Shown here: one piece after another, positions 53,338-64,000 of the stretch
How the letters are laid out: the number at the start of each line of letters is the position of its first letter
Position numbering within the stretch: the first letter of the stretch is position 1
Source of the DNA: Lachnospiraceae bacterium
GTDB taxonomy: Bacteria > Bacillota > Clostridia > Lachnospirales > Lachnospiraceae
Direction of reading: 5' to 3'
Length of the DNA: 64,000 nt
NCBI GenBank assembly: GCA_029005135.1
Contig: JAQXFO010000085.1
Location: forward strand, 1-64,000
Notes under the pieces: model-generated
What the model saw: only the letters and a program-made list of their open reading frames with translations
Database searches by the model: none
What the model was told of the DNA's origin: nothing
Position numbers and translations under genes: made by a program

Positions 53338-53391
53338 TCTTAGTCTGGAAAAGTCTGTTTGAGCTTTTTCAATTAAACAAGGAGGACAATA

Positions 53392-56300
53392 ATGGATAAC
53401 AGAAAATGGTTAACCATGGATGGTAACGAAGCTGCTGCACATGCTTCCTACGCATTTACAGAAGTCGCTACTATCTATCCGATCACACCGTCATCTGTCA
53501 TGCCGGAGCATGTCGATGAATGGGCGACGGCCGGCCGCAAGAATATCTTCGGTCAGGAAGTACAGGTTACAGAGATGCAGTCAGAAGCCGGTGCTGCCGG
53601 CGCGTTCCACGGCTCACTGGCCGCGGGTGCTCTGACAACCACATTCACAGCGTCACAGGGTCTTCTTCTGATGATCCCGAACATCTACAAGGTGGCCGGC
53701 GAACAGCTGCCGGGCGTCTTCGATGTTTCTGCCCGTGCGCTGGCTTCCCACGCCCTGTCAATCTTCGGTGACCATTCCGATATCTATGCCTGCCGTCAGG
53801 CCGGCGCCTGCATGCTCTGCGAATCATCCGTTCAGGAAGTTATGGACCTGACTCCGGTTGCCCATATGGCATCTCTGGAAGGCAGCCTTCCGTTCATCAA
53901 CTTCTTCGATGGTTTCAGAACATCCCACGAGATTCAGAAGATTCGTATCTGGGATTACGCCGATCTGGATGAGATGGTCAACCACGATGCCATCAAGAGA
54001 TTCCGTGATCACGCTCTGAACTCCAATCATCCGTGCCAGAGAGGCTCCGCTCAGAACCCGGATATCTTCTTCCAGGCCCGCGAAGCTTCCAACCCGTCCT
54101 ACGACGCCATGCCGGAAATTGTCCAGATGTACATGGACAAAGTCAATGCCAAACTCGGCACAGACTACAAGCTGTTCAACTACTACGGCGATCCGGAAGC
54201 CGAGAGCGTTATCATTGCCATGGGCTCCGTCTGCGAGACCATCGACGAGACGATCGATTACCTGCGTGAAAAAGAAGGCGCCAAGATCGGTGTCGTCAAG
54301 GTTCGCCTGTATCGTCCGTTCTCTGCCAAGGCCCTCATCGATGCCATTCCGAAGACAGCCAAGGTTATCAATGTCCTCGACCGCACCAAAGAACCGGGCG
54401 CCGAAGGCGAACCGCTGTTCCTGGATGTGGTTGCCGCTCTGCAGGATTCCGGCCTGAAGGCCAGGATCAACGGCGGCCGCTACGGTCTCGGCTCCAAGGA
54501 TACCACACCGGGCCAGATCGCTGCTGTTTTTGCCAATGTTGACAAGAAGCATTTCACCATCGGCATCAACGATGATGTGACCAACCTGTCCCTGACACCG
54601 GTCAAGCTTCCGATTACCACACCGGAAGGCACTACCAACTGCAAGTTCTGGGGTCTGGGTGCTGACGGTACAGTCGGTGCCAACAAGAACTCCATCAAGA
54701 TCATCGGCGACAACACCGATATGTATGCTCAGGCATACTTCGATTACGACTCCAAGAAGTCCGGCGGCGTCACCATGAGCCACCTGCGTTTCGGCAAGAA
54801 GCCGATCAAGTCCACCTACCTGATCAGCGAAGCCGACTTCGTGGCCTGCCACAATCCGGCTTATGTCCGCAAGTACAACATGGTTCAGGAACTGAAGGAC
54901 GGCGGTACATTCCTGCTTAACTGCCCGTGGTCCGATGAAGAACTTGAACAGCATCTGCCGGGCCAGGTCAAGAAATACATTGCCGACCACAACATCAAGT
55001 TCTATGTCATCGACGGCGTTAAGATCGGTATTGCTGTCGGCATGGGCCCGACACGTATCAACACGATCCTGCAGTCCGCTTTCTTCGAACTGACCCAGAT
55101 CATCCCGTCCGATAAGGCCAACGAACTCATGAAGGCTGCCGCCAAGGCTACCTACGGCCGCAAGGGTGATGACGTCGTCAAGAAGAACTGGGATGCCATC
55201 GATGCCGGTGCCAAGGAGATCCGCGAGGTCAAGGTTCCGGAATCCTGGAGCAGCTGTGCCGATGAAGGTCTTGATTTCAAGAAGGCCGAAGGCAAGAGAC
55301 AGGACGTTGTCGATTTCGTCAACAACATCCAGACAGCCGTTTCCGCTCAGGAAGGCAAGAACCTGCCGGTTTCCGCCTTTAAGGACTATGTCGACGGTTC
55401 CACACCGTCCGGTGCTTCCGCCTTCGAAAAGCGCGGTATCGCCGTCAATGTTCCGCAGTGGGATCCGGAAAAATGTATCCAGTGCGAGAGATGTTCTTTC
55501 GTCTGTCCGCATGCGGTTATCCGTCCCTTCGCTCTGACAGAAGAAGAAGCTGCCGCCGCTCCGGAAGGCACACAGACTCTGCCGCTGATCGGCATGCCGA
55601 ACTACAAGTTCACCATCGCTATTTCGGCTTATGACTGTACAGGCTGCGGCTCCTGCGCCAACGTCTGCCCGGGCAAGAAGGGTGAGAAGGCTCTGACCAT
55701 GGTCAATGCCGCTGAAGCCAGCGCAGCCTCTCAGACAACCTTCAACTATATGGTCGAACTTCCGGTCAAGGAAGATGTCGTGGCCAAATATGGCGTTGCC
55801 ACCGTTAAGGGCAGCCAGTTCAGACAGCCGCTGCTTGAGTTCTCAGGCGCCTGCGCCGGCTGTGGTGAGACACCGTACGCCAAGCTGATCACACAGCTGT
55901 TCGGTGACCACATGATGATCGCCAACGCCACAGGCTGCTCCTCCATCTGGGGCAACAGCTCACCGTCCACACCGTATACCGTCAACGCCGAAGGCAAGGG
56001 CCCGGCCTGGGATAACTCCCTGTTTGAGGATGCTGCCGAATTCGGTTACGGTATGCTTCTTGCCACAAGAGCTATCCGTGACGGTCTGAAGAAGAAAGTC
56101 GAAGCTGTCGCCGAGAAGGCCGACGGTGCCCTGAAGGAAGCTGCCGACAAGTATCTCGAGACATTTGACTGCGGTGCCGCCAACGGTGCTGCCACGGATG
56201 CCCTTGTTGCCGAACTTGAGAAGTGCGGCTGTGACGCCTCCAAGGAGCTGCTGGCCAGCAAGGATTACCTGAACAAGAAGTCTCAGTGGATCTTCGGTGG

Positions 56301-56946
56301 TGACGGCTGGGCTTACGATATCGGTTACGGCGGTGTCGACCACGTCCTGGCCTCCGGCAAAGACATCAATATCATGGTCTTTGATACTGAAGTTTATTCC
56401 AATACAGGCGGCCAGTCCTCCAAGGCGACACCGACAGGTGCTGTGGCTCAGTTCGCCGCCGCCGGTAAGGAAACCAAGAAGAAAGACCTGGCCGGTATGG
56501 CTATGACCTACGGCTATGTCTATGTGGCTCAGATCGCCATCGGCGCTGACTACAATCAGGCTGTCAAGGCTATTGCCGAAGCCGAAGCTTATCCGGGTCC
56601 GTCCCTGGTCATCGCTTATGCTCCGTGTATCAACCACGGTATCAAGAAGGGCATGGGCAAGTCCATCACAGAAGAAGAACTGGCTGTCAAGTCCGGCTAC
56701 TGGTTCAACTTCCGCTACAACCCGGCTCTGGCTGCCGCCGGCAAGGATGCCTTCATCCTTGACTCCAAGGCTCCGACAGCCGATTACAAGGAATTCATCA
56801 ACGGCGAAGTTCGTTACAACTCCCTGATGAGAGCCAACCCGGCCCGTGCCGAGAAGCTCTTCAACAAGGCTGTCGGCGAATCCGAAGCCAAGTGGGCTTA
56901 CCTGAACAAGCTGATCGAGCTCTACAAAGCCGACAAGGCCGAGTAA
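53392..56946 (+). CDS. nifJ: pyruvate:ferredoxin (flavodoxin) oxidoreductase
   Basis: GNEAAAHASYAFTEVATIYPITPSSVM; two 4Fe-4S motifs CIQCERCSFVCPH, CTGCGSCANVCPG; TPP domain GDGWAYDIGYGG. Confidence 0.97.
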   Translation: MDNRKWLTMDGNEAAAHASYAFTEVATIYPITPSSVMPEHVDEWATAGRKNIFGQEVQVTEMQSEAGAAGAFHGSLAAGALTTTFTASQGLLLMIPNIYKVAGEQLPGVFDVSARALASHALSIFGDHSDIYACRQAGACMLCESSVQEVMDLTPVAHMASLEGSLPFINFFDGFRTSHEIQKIRIWDYADLDEMVNHDAIKRFRDHALNSNHPCQRGSAQNPDIFFQAREASNPSYDAMPEIVQMYMDKVNAKLGTDYKLFNYYGDPEAESVIIAMGSVCETIDETIDYLREKEGAKIGVVKVRLYRPFSAKALIDAIPKTAKVINVLDRTKEPGAEGEPLFLDVVAALQDSGLKARINGGRYGLGSKDTTPGQIAAVFANVDKKHFTIGINDDVTNLSLTPVKLPITTPEGTTNCKFWGLGADGTVGANKNSIKIIGDNTDMYAQAYFDYDSKKSGGVTMSHLRFGKKPIKSTYLISEADFVACHNPAYVRKYNMVQELKDGGTFLLNCPWSDEELEQHLPGQVKKYIADHNIKFYVIDGVKIGIAVGMGPTRINTILQSAFFELTQIIPSDKANELMKAAAKATYGRKGDDVVKKNWDAIDAGAKEIREVKVPESWSSCADEGLDFKKAEGKRQDVVDFVNNIQTAVSAQEGKNLPVSAFKDYVDGSTPSGASAFEKRGIAVNVPQWDPEKCIQCERCSFVCPHAVIRPFALTEEEAAAAPEGTQTLPLIGMPNYKFTIAISAYDCTGCGSCANVCPGKKGEKALTMVNAAEASAASQTTFNYMVELPVKEDVVAKYGVATVKGSQFRQPLLEFSGACAGCGETPYAKLITQLFGDHMMIANATGCSSIWGNSSPSTPYTVNAEGKGPAWDNSLFEDAAEFGYGMLLATRAIRDGLKKKVEAVAEKADGALKEAADKYLETFDCGAANGAATDALVAELEKCGCDASKELLASKDYLNKKSQWIFGGDGWAYDIGYGGVDHVLASGKDINIMVFDTEVYSNTGGQSSKATPTGAVAQFAAAGKETKKKDLAGMAMTYGYVYVAQIAIGADYNQAVKAIAEAEAYPGPSLVIAYAPCINHGIKKGMGKSITEEELAVKSGYWFNFRYNPALAAAGKDAFILDSKAPTADYKEFINGEVRYNSLMRANPARAEKLFNKAVGESEAKWAYLNKLIELYKADKAE

Positions 56947-56980
56947 TATCGACAGACGTTTTTAAGACGCCTCATACCGA

Positions 56981-57013
56981 CCTGCCGCACGTTTATCGTG
57001 CGGCAGGTTTTTT
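56981..57013 (+). terminator. Rho-independent terminator after nifJ
   Basis: CCTGCCGCACG-TTTAT-CGTGCGGCAGG + TTTTTT. Confidence 0.95.
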
Positions 57014-57076
57014 AATGTCAGGGAACCGTAAATGTGTTATGATAATTCCAAATGGTTATCAGTCAAAGGAGTCATT

Positions 57077-60034
57077 ATGGAGATCAATACCCGGGAAGCC
57101 GTCAGCCGTCTTAGTGCCTACGCCGTGGAGTGCGCGAAGGAACTGCCCGATATTCATGCCGACGGTATCCTTCTTCGACACAAAAAAAGCGGGGCCCGCG
57201 TCCTTTTGCTGCCCTGTGACGATACGAACCGCGTCTTCAACATCGCTTTCAGAACACCGCCGGAGGATTCCACCGGTGTGGCTCACATCATCGAGCACAC
57301 GGTTCTGTGCGGTTCCGAAAAATATCCGCTCAAGGATCCCTTCGTGGAATTGGCCAAGGGATCCCTCAACACCTTCCTCAATGCGATGACATTTCCGGAT
57401 AAAACCATGTATCCGGTCGCGTCCACCAATCTGAGGGACTTCCACAACCTGGTCGATGTCTATCTTGATGCGGTGTTCCATCCGAACATTTACCGCGAAG
57501 AAAAGCTGTTCCGCCAGGAGGGCTGGCATTACCATCTGGAAAAGGAAGAGGACCCGCTGACCTATAACGGCGTCGTTTACAACGAGATGAAAGGTGTCTA
57601 TTCCTCGCCTGATGATCTGCTTGAGCGTCAGAATATGAACGCCCTTTTCCCGGATACGGCCTACGGCGTCGAATCCGGCGGCGATCCGGCGGCGATACCG
57701 AAGCTGACCTATGAGGCTTTTCTGAATTTCCACCGCCGTTACTATCATCCCTCCAACAGCTATATCTATCTCTACGGCGATCTGGATATGGCGAAGATGC
57801 TGACCTGGATCGACGAAGCCTACTTAAGCCGCTATGAGGCGGCGGGGATCGATTCGGCGATCCGTCTGCAGAAGCCCTTCGACGGCCTGCGCCGGGTGGA
57901 ATCCGTCTATCCGGTGTCGGACAGCGAATCACTGGAGAATAATACCTACCTGGCCCTGAGCAAGGTTGTCAGTGATCCCTTTGACGCGAAGGAAAGCCTG
58001 GCTATGGAGATACTGGATTATGCGCTTTTCTCCGCCAACGGCGCGCCGGTCAAGGAAGCCCTGCTGAAGGCGGGCATCGGTCAGGATATCGACGGCGCTT
58101 TCAACGACGGCATTCGTCAGCCCTATTACACGATCACGGCCAAGGGGGCCAATGCTGAAGACAGCGAGCGTTTCCTGTCGGTGATCGAAGAGGAACTTAA
58201 GCGGGTCGCAGACAACGGCATCGAGCGCAAGTCTCTGCTGGCCGGCATCAATTCTCTGGAATTCAGTTACCGGGAAGCCGATTTCTCTTCCTATCCGAAG
58301 GGGCTGATGTACGGCATCGATGCCTTTGATACCTGGCTTTACGACGACGGGCGTCCCTTCGATGCCTTCTGTCAGCTGGCGGTGTTCCGCGAACTGAGAG
58401 AAGAGGCCTCACGTCCCTTTACGAACGGCGAAAAGGGCTATTTCGAAAAGCTGGTGGAGGAGCGTTTCCTGAATAACGCCTACGGCGCGCTGGTGGTGAT
58501 GAAACCGCAGAAAAAGCTGGCTCAGAAGCGGGAAAAGCAGCTCAACGACAAGCTCAGAAAGCGCAAGGAGGCCATGACGCCGGAAGAGATCCGTGCCCTG
58601 GTCGAGGAAACGCAGAGCCTGATCCGTTTCCAGCAGACCGAGGACAGTCCCGAGAATCTGAAGAAGCTGCCGATGCTCAAGCGGCGGGATCTGAGGGAAA
58701 AGGCACCCCACTACTCGAACCATAACCGCCGTATCGGCGATGTGCCGGTGATCTTTCACCGGACGGTGACCAACGGCATCGGCTATCTGACACTCCTCTT
58801 TGACGCCGGTGAGGTGACGGAGCCCTGGCTGCCCTGTCTGGGCCTTCTGCCGCTGGTTATGGGCCGCGTCAATACGGCTTCTTATACCTACAATGATCTG
58901 GACAATGAGATCGGTATCCACACCGGCGGCATTTCGGCCGGTCTGTCGCTCTATGACGATCCCGATAACGCCGAGGGCTACCGGGCTTATTTCCATATCC
59001 GTATGAAGGCTGTCTACGGGCAGCTGGCCAAGGGCCTGGAGCTGATCCGGGAGATTCTGATGAGCTCGGATTTCACGGATACGACGCGTCTTCGGGAGAT
59101 CCTGATGGAGAATAAGCTGCAGCTTCAGGTGGCCCTGCAGCAGAGTGGACATACCGCCGCTTCGACCCGGGCCTGTGCCTGCTTTTCATCAGAAGCGGCT
59201 TTCCGCGATATGACGGGCGGTATCGGCTTCTATAAGGCCCTCGGCCGCCTGGAAAAAGAATTTGACGAAAGACCGGAGATGCTGTCGAGACGCCTGCGGA
59301 TGCTTCAGGATATCCTGATCACCCGGTCCAACCTGCTGGTCTCCTATACGGCCGAGGGCGAAGGCTATGACCGTCTGACCGGGGATCTGCCGGCTCTGCT
59401 TAAGTCTCTGCCGGCGGGACTTCCCCTGGAAAAACGTCATATCCTGCCGCCGTACGGCAGCCGCCGCGAGGCCTTTGTGACATCCGGCCAGGTGCAGTTT
59501 GCCGCCCAGGCGGGCTGCTTCCGGGAGGCGGGCAGCTATAACGGCCATATGCTCGTGCTGCGTCATATGCTGAATTACGATTATCTGTGGCAGAACATCC
59601 GTGTGACCGGCGGTGCCTACGGCTGCGGGGCAGCTTTTACGCGCAAGGGCGCCATGACGCTGCGGACCTACCGCGATCCGAATCTGAAACGTTCCTACGA
59701 CGTCTTTGCCGCGCTGCCGGCATTTCTGGAGACTTTTGACGCCGATGAGGAAACGCTGACAAAATATATCATCGGCACCGTCGGTGCCGTGGACACGCCG
59801 AAGACCGCTTCGATGTATGACGCGGCCTGCATGACGGCTTATATGAACGGTCTGACGATGGAAAAGCGTCAGCAGAACAGGACGGAGATGCTGAACACCA
59901 CCGCGGCGGATATCCGGGCGCTGGCAGCACCGGTCCGGGAGGCCCTGGCGATGAACTGCCTGTGCGTCATCGGTTCCGCCGGCCGCATCGAGGAAGATAA
60001 ATCCCTGTTTGAGCATGTGGAAGATCTGATCTGA
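57077..60034 (+). CDS. insulinase family (M16C, PreP-like) peptidase
   Basis: Inverted zinc motif HIIEHTVLCGS (HxxEH), long two-half architecture; start moved to ATG 57077. Confidence 0.93.
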   Translation: MEINTREAVSRLSAYAVECAKELPDIHADGILLRHKKSGARVLLLPCDDTNRVFNIAFRTPPEDSTGVAHIIEHTVLCGSEKYPLKDPFVELAKGSLNTFLNAMTFPDKTMYPVASTNLRDFHNLVDVYLDAVFHPNIYREEKLFRQEGWHYHLEKEEDPLTYNGVVYNEMKGVYSSPDDLLERQNMNALFPDTAYGVESGGDPAAIPKLTYEAFLNFHRRYYHPSNSYIYLYGDLDMAKMLTWIDEAYLSRYEAAGIDSAIRLQKPFDGLRRVESVYPVSDSESLENNTYLALSKVVSDPFDAKESLAMEILDYALFSANGAPVKEALLKAGIGQDIDGAFNDGIRQPYYTITAKGANAEDSERFLSVIEEELKRVADNGIERKSLLAGINSLEFSYREADFSSYPKGLMYGIDAFDTWLYDDGRPFDAFCQLAVFRELREEASRPFTNGEKGYFEKLVEERFLNNAYGALVVMKPQKKLAQKREKQLNDKLRKRKEAMTPEEIRALVEETQSLIRFQQTEDSPENLKKLPMLKRRDLREKAPHYSNHNRRIGDVPVIFHRTVTNGIGYLTLLFDAGEVTEPWLPCLGLLPLVMGRVNTASYTYNDLDNEIGIHTGGISAGLSLYDDPDNAEGYRAYFHIRMKAVYGQLAKGLELIREILMSSDFTDTTRLREILMENKLQLQVALQQSGHTAASTRACACFSSEAAFRDMTGGIGFYKALGRLEKEFDERPEMLSRRLRMLQDILITRSNLLVSYTAEGEGYDRLTGDLPALLKSLPAGLPLEKRHILPPYGSRREAFVTSGQVQFAAQAGCFREAGSYNGHMLVLRHMLNYDYLWQNIRVTGGAYGCGAAFTRKGAMTLRTYRDPNLKRSYDVFAALPAFLETFDADEETLTKYIIGTVGAVDTPKTASMYDAACMTAYMNGLTMEKRQQNRTEMLNTTAADIRALAAPVREALAMNCLCVIGSAGRIEEDKSLFEHVEDLI

Positions 60035-60080
60035 CGCAGTCTTCGGGGCTGACAGGCAGGAAGAAAACAGAAGGAGCATT

Positions 60081-61007
60081 ATGGACAATCACAACAGCGG
60101 AACAGACAGACACAACAAAGCCGGTTTTGCGGCTATCATCGGCCGCCCGAATGTCGGCAAATCCACGCTGATGAATACGATCATCGGCCAGAAGATCGCC
60201 ATCACCAGTTCCCGCCCGCAGACGACGCGGGACCAGATCCGGACGGTCTACACCGATGAGAACGGCCAGATCGTTTTTCTGGATACGCCGGGCATGATCC
60301 GTGAGACGCGGAACAAGCTGGGACGGTACATGCGCCGTGTGTCGACGGGTACCCTGGGGGATGCGGATGTCATCGTCTATCTTGTGGAGCCTTCGGCCTA
60401 TATCGGTGCCGGCGATGAAGAACTGATCGAGATGATCCGCCAGTCGGGAAGGCCGGTGATCCTGGTGATCAACAAGGTTGATACGGTGAAGAAGGATGCC
60501 CTTCTCCCGGTTATCGATGCCTACCGCCGCCGGATGGATTTTCAGGAGATCGTGCCGGTGTCGGCGCTGGAGAAAACGGGAATTGAAGACCTGACGGCCT
60601 GCGTTTTCCGTTATCTCCCCGAGGGACCGAATTTCTATGATGAGGACACGGTGACTGATCAGACGATGCGCGCCATCGCCGCCGAGATCATCCGGGAGAA
60701 GGCACTGATGCTGCTCAGTGAGGAGGTTCCCCACGGCATCGCCGTCGTGATCGACGTGATGAAGGAGCGCACCGACAAGCCCATCACCGATATCGAGGCG
60801 TCGATCATCTGCGAAAAGGACAGTCACAAGGGCATCATTATCGGCCGGGGCGGCAGTATGCTTAAGAAGATCGGCGCCGCCGCCCGCTATGAGATCGAGG
60901 AAATGATAGAGGGCCGCGTTTTCCTGAAGCTTTTCGTGAAGGTACGGCCCAACTGGCGGGATTCCGATACGCAGCTGAAAAACTTCGGTTATCATGACAA
61001 GCACTGA
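60081..61007 (+). CDS. era: GTPase Era
   Basis: GFAAIIGRPNVGKSTLMN; DTPGMI; NKVD; KH domain IICEKDSHKGIIIGRGGSMLKKIG. Confidence 0.97.
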   Translation: MDNHNSGTDRHNKAGFAAIIGRPNVGKSTLMNTIIGQKIAITSSRPQTTRDQIRTVYTDENGQIVFLDTPGMIRETRNKLGRYMRRVSTGTLGDADVIVYLVEPSAYIGAGDEELIEMIRQSGRPVILVINKVDTVKKDALLPVIDAYRRRMDFQEIVPVSALEKTGIEDLTACVFRYLPEGPNFYDEDTVTDQTMRAIAAEIIREKALMLLSEEVPHGIAVVIDVMKERTDKPITDIEASIICEKDSHKGIIIGRGGSMLKKIGAAARYEIEEMIEGRVFLKLFVKVRPNWRDSDTQLKNFGYHDKH

Positions 61008-61022
61008 CGGCAGCGGGACCTT

Positions 61023-61673
61023 ATGAAAGAAGCTCTGGAAGTGACCGGTGTCGTGGTGAAGGCATCGCCCTACCGTGAATTTGACAAAAGACTCGAGATC
61101 CTGACCCGGGAACGAGGCCGGATAACGGCCTTCGTGCGCGGCGCCAGGCGGCCGTCCAGTCCCCATCTGGCGGCGGCCAATCCCTTTGTGTTCGGCCGCT
61201 TTTCGGTCTTTGAGGGGAAAAATGCCTACACGCTTGTCAGCGAACAGGTGGTGGATTATTTCGACGGCATTGCCGCCTGTCAGCCCGGTGTCTATTATGG
61301 CTTTTATTTTCTGGAGCTGGCGGCTTTTTTTACCCAGGAGGAAGAACCGGCGGAGGAGATCGTCGATCTCCTCTATGTGGCTCTGAAGGCGGTGATGAAG
61401 GGGCAGCTGCCCCTGACACTGATCCGGCGCATCGTCGAATTGCGTCTGATGGTCCTGAACGGGACCTACGCGGTGCCGGAGGTGCGGGGCTCCATGAACG
61501 ACAGCGCCTATTATGCCCTGCAGTATGTGGCGGCGGCGCCGGTGACACGGCTGTTTACCTTCCGCCTGTCCGATGAGGCGATGGCCGATTTTGAGCGGGA
61601 GACGGAGACCCATCTGGACCGTCATGTTACGACGGTGATGAAAAGCCGGGCGCTGATTGACGAAGTATTTTGA
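61023..61673 (+). CDS. recO: DNA repair protein RecO (short)
   Basis: OB-fold N-term EVTGVVVKASPYREFDKRLEILTRERGRITAFVRGARRPSS; follows era. Confidence 0.88.
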   Translation: MKEALEVTGVVVKASPYREFDKRLEILTRERGRITAFVRGARRPSSPHLAAANPFVFGRFSVFEGKNAYTLVSEQVVDYFDGIAACQPGVYYGFYFLELAAFFTQEEEPAEEIVDLLYVALKAVMKGQLPLTLIRRIVELRLMVLNGTYAVPEVRGSMNDSAYYALQYVAAAPVTRLFTFRLSDEAMADFERETETHLDRHVTTVMKSRALIDEVF

Positions 61674-61685
61674 GTCTTGTATACT
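61657..61685 (+). promoter_or_regulatory. promoter of lipoprotein gene, overlapping recO 3' end
   Basis: TTGACG-N17-TATACT. Confidence 0.7.
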
Positions 61686-61695
61686 AGATGCAATT

Positions 61696-62319
61696 ATGAG
61701 AAGATATATAAAGAAAACACCATTGGCGGCGGTTTTAATGGCTGTTCTTTTGATTGTTGCCGGCTGCCGCGCCGATGAGATCGGTACTGTGACGGCCCTC
61801 CGTCTTGATGCGGACGGCATTGTGAAGGCCGCTGTGGTGTCCGATTTCGACAAGGATTATTACGATAGTCGTGAGATGCGGGACGCGATCGAAGAGGCTG
61901 TCAGGGCTTATAATGCGGCCAAAGACGAATTCAGCATCCAGCTCCTTTCTGTCAGAGAAGACAGCGGGAGAGCGGAGGTTGAGATGTACTACCGGACAGC
62001 GGACGATTACGCGGCTTTTAACAATGTCACGTTTTTTGGCGGCAGCATCAGTGAGATCACCGGGGATCCGGCCTGGCCCGCCGGCGTCGTGCTGACATCG
62101 ACGGCAGACGGATCGACGATCACCACCGATGACCTGTCGTCTCTGAAGAAAAAGGCCTGTGCACTCGTCTTCGGCGAGCCGGCAGCCGTGACGGTGCCGG
62201 GAAAGGTGCTGTACGTCAGCGGCGGCGCCGAGGTCAGCGAAGACGGCGTGGTGACAGCCGCTGATGACGGCGGCTCGGACGCCGTTCTGGATGAACCGGT
62301 CATTATTATTTATGAATAA
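61696..62319 (+). CDS. putative lipoprotein
   Basis: MRRYIKKTPLAAVLMAVLLIVAGC lipobox; start moved to ATG 61696. Confidence 0.72.
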   Translation: MRRYIKKTPLAAVLMAVLLIVAGCRADEIGTVTALRLDADGIVKAAVVSDFDKDYYDSREMRDAIEEAVRAYNAAKDEFSIQLLSVREDSGRAEVEMYYRTADDYAAFNNVTFFGGSISEITGDPAWPAGVVLTSTADGSTITTDDLSSLKKKACALVFGEPAAVTVPGKVLYVSGGAEVSEDGVVTAADDGGSDAVLDEPVIIIYE

Positions 62320-62347
62320 GTATTGATATATGAGGAAGGATGCTATC

Positions 62348-63784
62348 ATGGAAAAATCAATGGACAAGATCGTCGCTCTGGCGAAATCAAGAGGTTTTGT
62401 GTATCCGGGCTCCGAGATCTACGGCGGCCTGGCCAATACATGGGATTACGGCAATCTGGGCGTCGAGCTGAAGAATAATGTCAAGAAGGCCTGGTGGAAG
62501 AAATTTATCCAGGAAAGCCCCTACAACGTCGGTCTGGACTGCGCGATCCTGATGAATCCGCAGACCTGGGTGGCTTCCGGTCATCTGGGTTCTTTCTCCG
62601 ATCCGCTGATGGACTGCCGTGCCTGCCATGAGCGTTTCCGTGCCGATAAGCTGATCGAAGACTGGTGCCACGAGAACAAGGTGCCTCTCAATGAGGCTGA
62701 GAAGGAAGCCTACGGCAGCGACCGCGAGCCTCTGGGCTCCGTTGACGGCTGGACACAGGAAGAGATGAAGGCCTTCATCGACGACAATCAGATCCCGTGC
62801 CCGACCTGCGGCAAGCATGATTTTACCGATATCCGTCAGTTCAACCTGATGTTCAAGACCTTCCAGGGCGTTACCGAGGATGCGAAGAATACCGTTTATC
62901 TGAGACCGGAGACGGCGCAGGGTATCTTCGTCAACTTCAAGAATGTCCAGAGAACCTCCCGTAAGAAGGTGCCCTTCGGCATCGGCCAGATCGGTAAGTC
63001 CTTCAGAAATGAGATCACACCGGGCAACTTTATCTTCAGAACCCGTGAGTTCGAGCAGATGGAGCTGGAATTCTTCTGTAAACCGGGCACCGATCTGGAA
63101 TGGTTTGCCTACTGGAAGGAATTCTGCCGCAGCTGGCTGTTCTCCCTGGGTATGAAGGAAGAGGAGCTGCGTTTCCGTGATCACGATCAGGCCGAGCTGT
63201 CCTTCTACTCCAGAGCCACCACCGACGTCGAGTTCAAGTTCCCCTTCGGCTGGGGCGAACTGTGGGGTATTGCCGACCGTACCGATTACGACCTGACACG
63301 TCATCAGGAGACCTCCGGCGTCGATATGAACTATTTCGATGACGAGACGAATGAAAAATATGTCCCCTATGTCATCGAGCCGTCCCTGGGCGTCGACCGT
63401 ATGCTGCTGGCCTTCCTGTGCGCTGCCTACGACGAAGAAGTTCTCGACGCCGAGAAGAATGACGTCAGAACCGTGCTGCATTTCCATCCGGCCCTGGCTC
63501 CGGTCAAGGTGGCTGTCCTTCCGCTGTCCAAAAAGCTGGCGGAACCGGCCGGCAGGATTTACGCCGAGCTGGCCTCCCGGTGGAACTGTGATTACGATGA
63601 CCGCGGCAACATCGGCAAGAGATACCGCCGTGAGGACGAGATCGGTACACCGTACTGCGTTACCTACGATTTTGAATCCGAAAACGATCAGGCCGTCACC
63701 GTCCGTGACAGAGACACCATGGAACAGGTGAGAGTACCGATCGCTGAACTGTCAGCTTATCTGGAGAAAAAGCTGGCTTTCTGA
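62348..63784 (+). CDS. glyS: glycine--tRNA ligase (single-chain, dimeric type)
   Basis: [71 protein letters not shown]. Confidence 0.97.
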   Translation: MEKSMDKIVALAKSRGFVYPGSEIYGGLANTWDYGNLGVELKNNVKKAWWKKFIQESPYNVGLDCAILMNPQTWVASGHLGSFSDPLMDCRACHERFRADKLIEDWCHENKVPLNEAEKEAYGSDREPLGSVDGWTQEEMKAFIDDNQIPCPTCGKHDFTDIRQFNLMFKTFQGVTEDAKNTVYLRPETAQGIFVNFKNVQRTSRKKVPFGIGQIGKSFRNEITPGNFIFRTREFEQMELEFFCKPGTDLEWFAYWKEFCRSWLFSLGMKEEELRFRDHDQAELSFYSRATTDVEFKFPFGWGELWGIADRTDYDLTRHQETSGVDMNYFDDETNEKYVPYVIEPSLGVDRMLLAFLCAAYDEEVLDAEKNDVRTVLHFHPALAPVKVAVLPLSKKLAEPAGRIYAELASRWNCDYDDRGNIGKRYRREDEIGTPYCVTYDFESENDQAVTVRDRDTMEQVRVPIAELSAYLEKKLAF

Positions 63785-63795
63785 TCATGTGTCAT

Positions 63796-63838
63796 ATCAG
63801 CCCCGCCATGTTTCGTCATGTCCGGGGCTGATTCTGTT
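63796..63838 (+). terminator. terminator-like stem-loop after glyS
   Basis: ATCAGCCCCG...CGGGGCTGAT + TCTGTTG. Confidence 0.65.
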
Positions 63839-63868
63839 GTTGCCGCTGCGATGTAAAGGAGGGGAAAG

Positions 63869-64000
63869 ATGGCAAAGTATTGCTGCAAAAACTGCGGCGC
63901 CGAGCTGTATTTTGACCCGAATCTGGGGAAACTGCACTGCGAGTACTGTGATAGCAGTTACGATCCGTCGGAGTTTGAATATGTGCCGGAGAACGATGCC
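63869..64000 (+). CDS. zinc-ribbon protein (partial, runs off window)
   Basis: ATG after AGGAGG; MAKYCCKNCGAELYFDPNLGKLHCEYCDSSYDPSEFEYVPENDA, CxxC...CxxC. Confidence 0.8.
   Translation, partial: MAKYCCKNCGAELYFDPNLGKLHCEYCDSSYDPSEFEYVPENDA

Noticed and set aside
62320-62347. T-box riboswitches upstream of glyS, hisS or argS
   Set aside because: Upstream spaces are too short or overlapping and no T-box sequence (TGGNACCGCG-like) was seen.

Overview
The window is an ordinary chromosomal segment of a fairly GC-rich Clostridia/Lachnospiraceae-type Firmicute (inferred from gene content and synteny). It opens with the 3' end of a 23S rRNA and a tRNA-Trp(CCA), then carries about 50 mostly + strand genes. 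Core blocks are: SCIFF peptide/SCIFF maturase/secDF/recJ/apt/relA/MBL/hemZ/HD-GYP/hisS/aspS/argS, rpsB-tsf, aroE/aroD-aroK/efp, ligA/metA, ABC-F, nifJ (PFOR), M16 peptidase, era/recO/glyS. tRNA-Ala(CGC) and tRNA-Arg(CCG) also occur. I see no transposase, integrase, phage gene or CRISPR array. The SCIFF precursor (47 aa, 9291-9434) is absent from the supplied ORF track. Items most worth a second look: (1) a HAD phosphatase fused in frame to a CPBP intramembrane protease; (2) two tandem HypB-like GTPases with different substitutions (one keeps the Cys-His metal pair but has TKxD, the other keeps NKxD but has Cys-Ala), with no hypA or hydrogenase nearby; (3) a degenerate shikimate-kinase paralogue next to an AroD-AroK fusion; (4) a hairpin between the SCIFF precursor and its maturase; (5) a 13-bp perfect dyad overlapping the nifJ promoter; (6) a repeat-built NPKTG-type surface protein; (7) a RICIN/GH-A-like secreted protein next to an SH3 protein; (8) a roughly 200-nt pyrimidine-rich tract. 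All calls come from reading the sequence and supplied translations; no database search was run.
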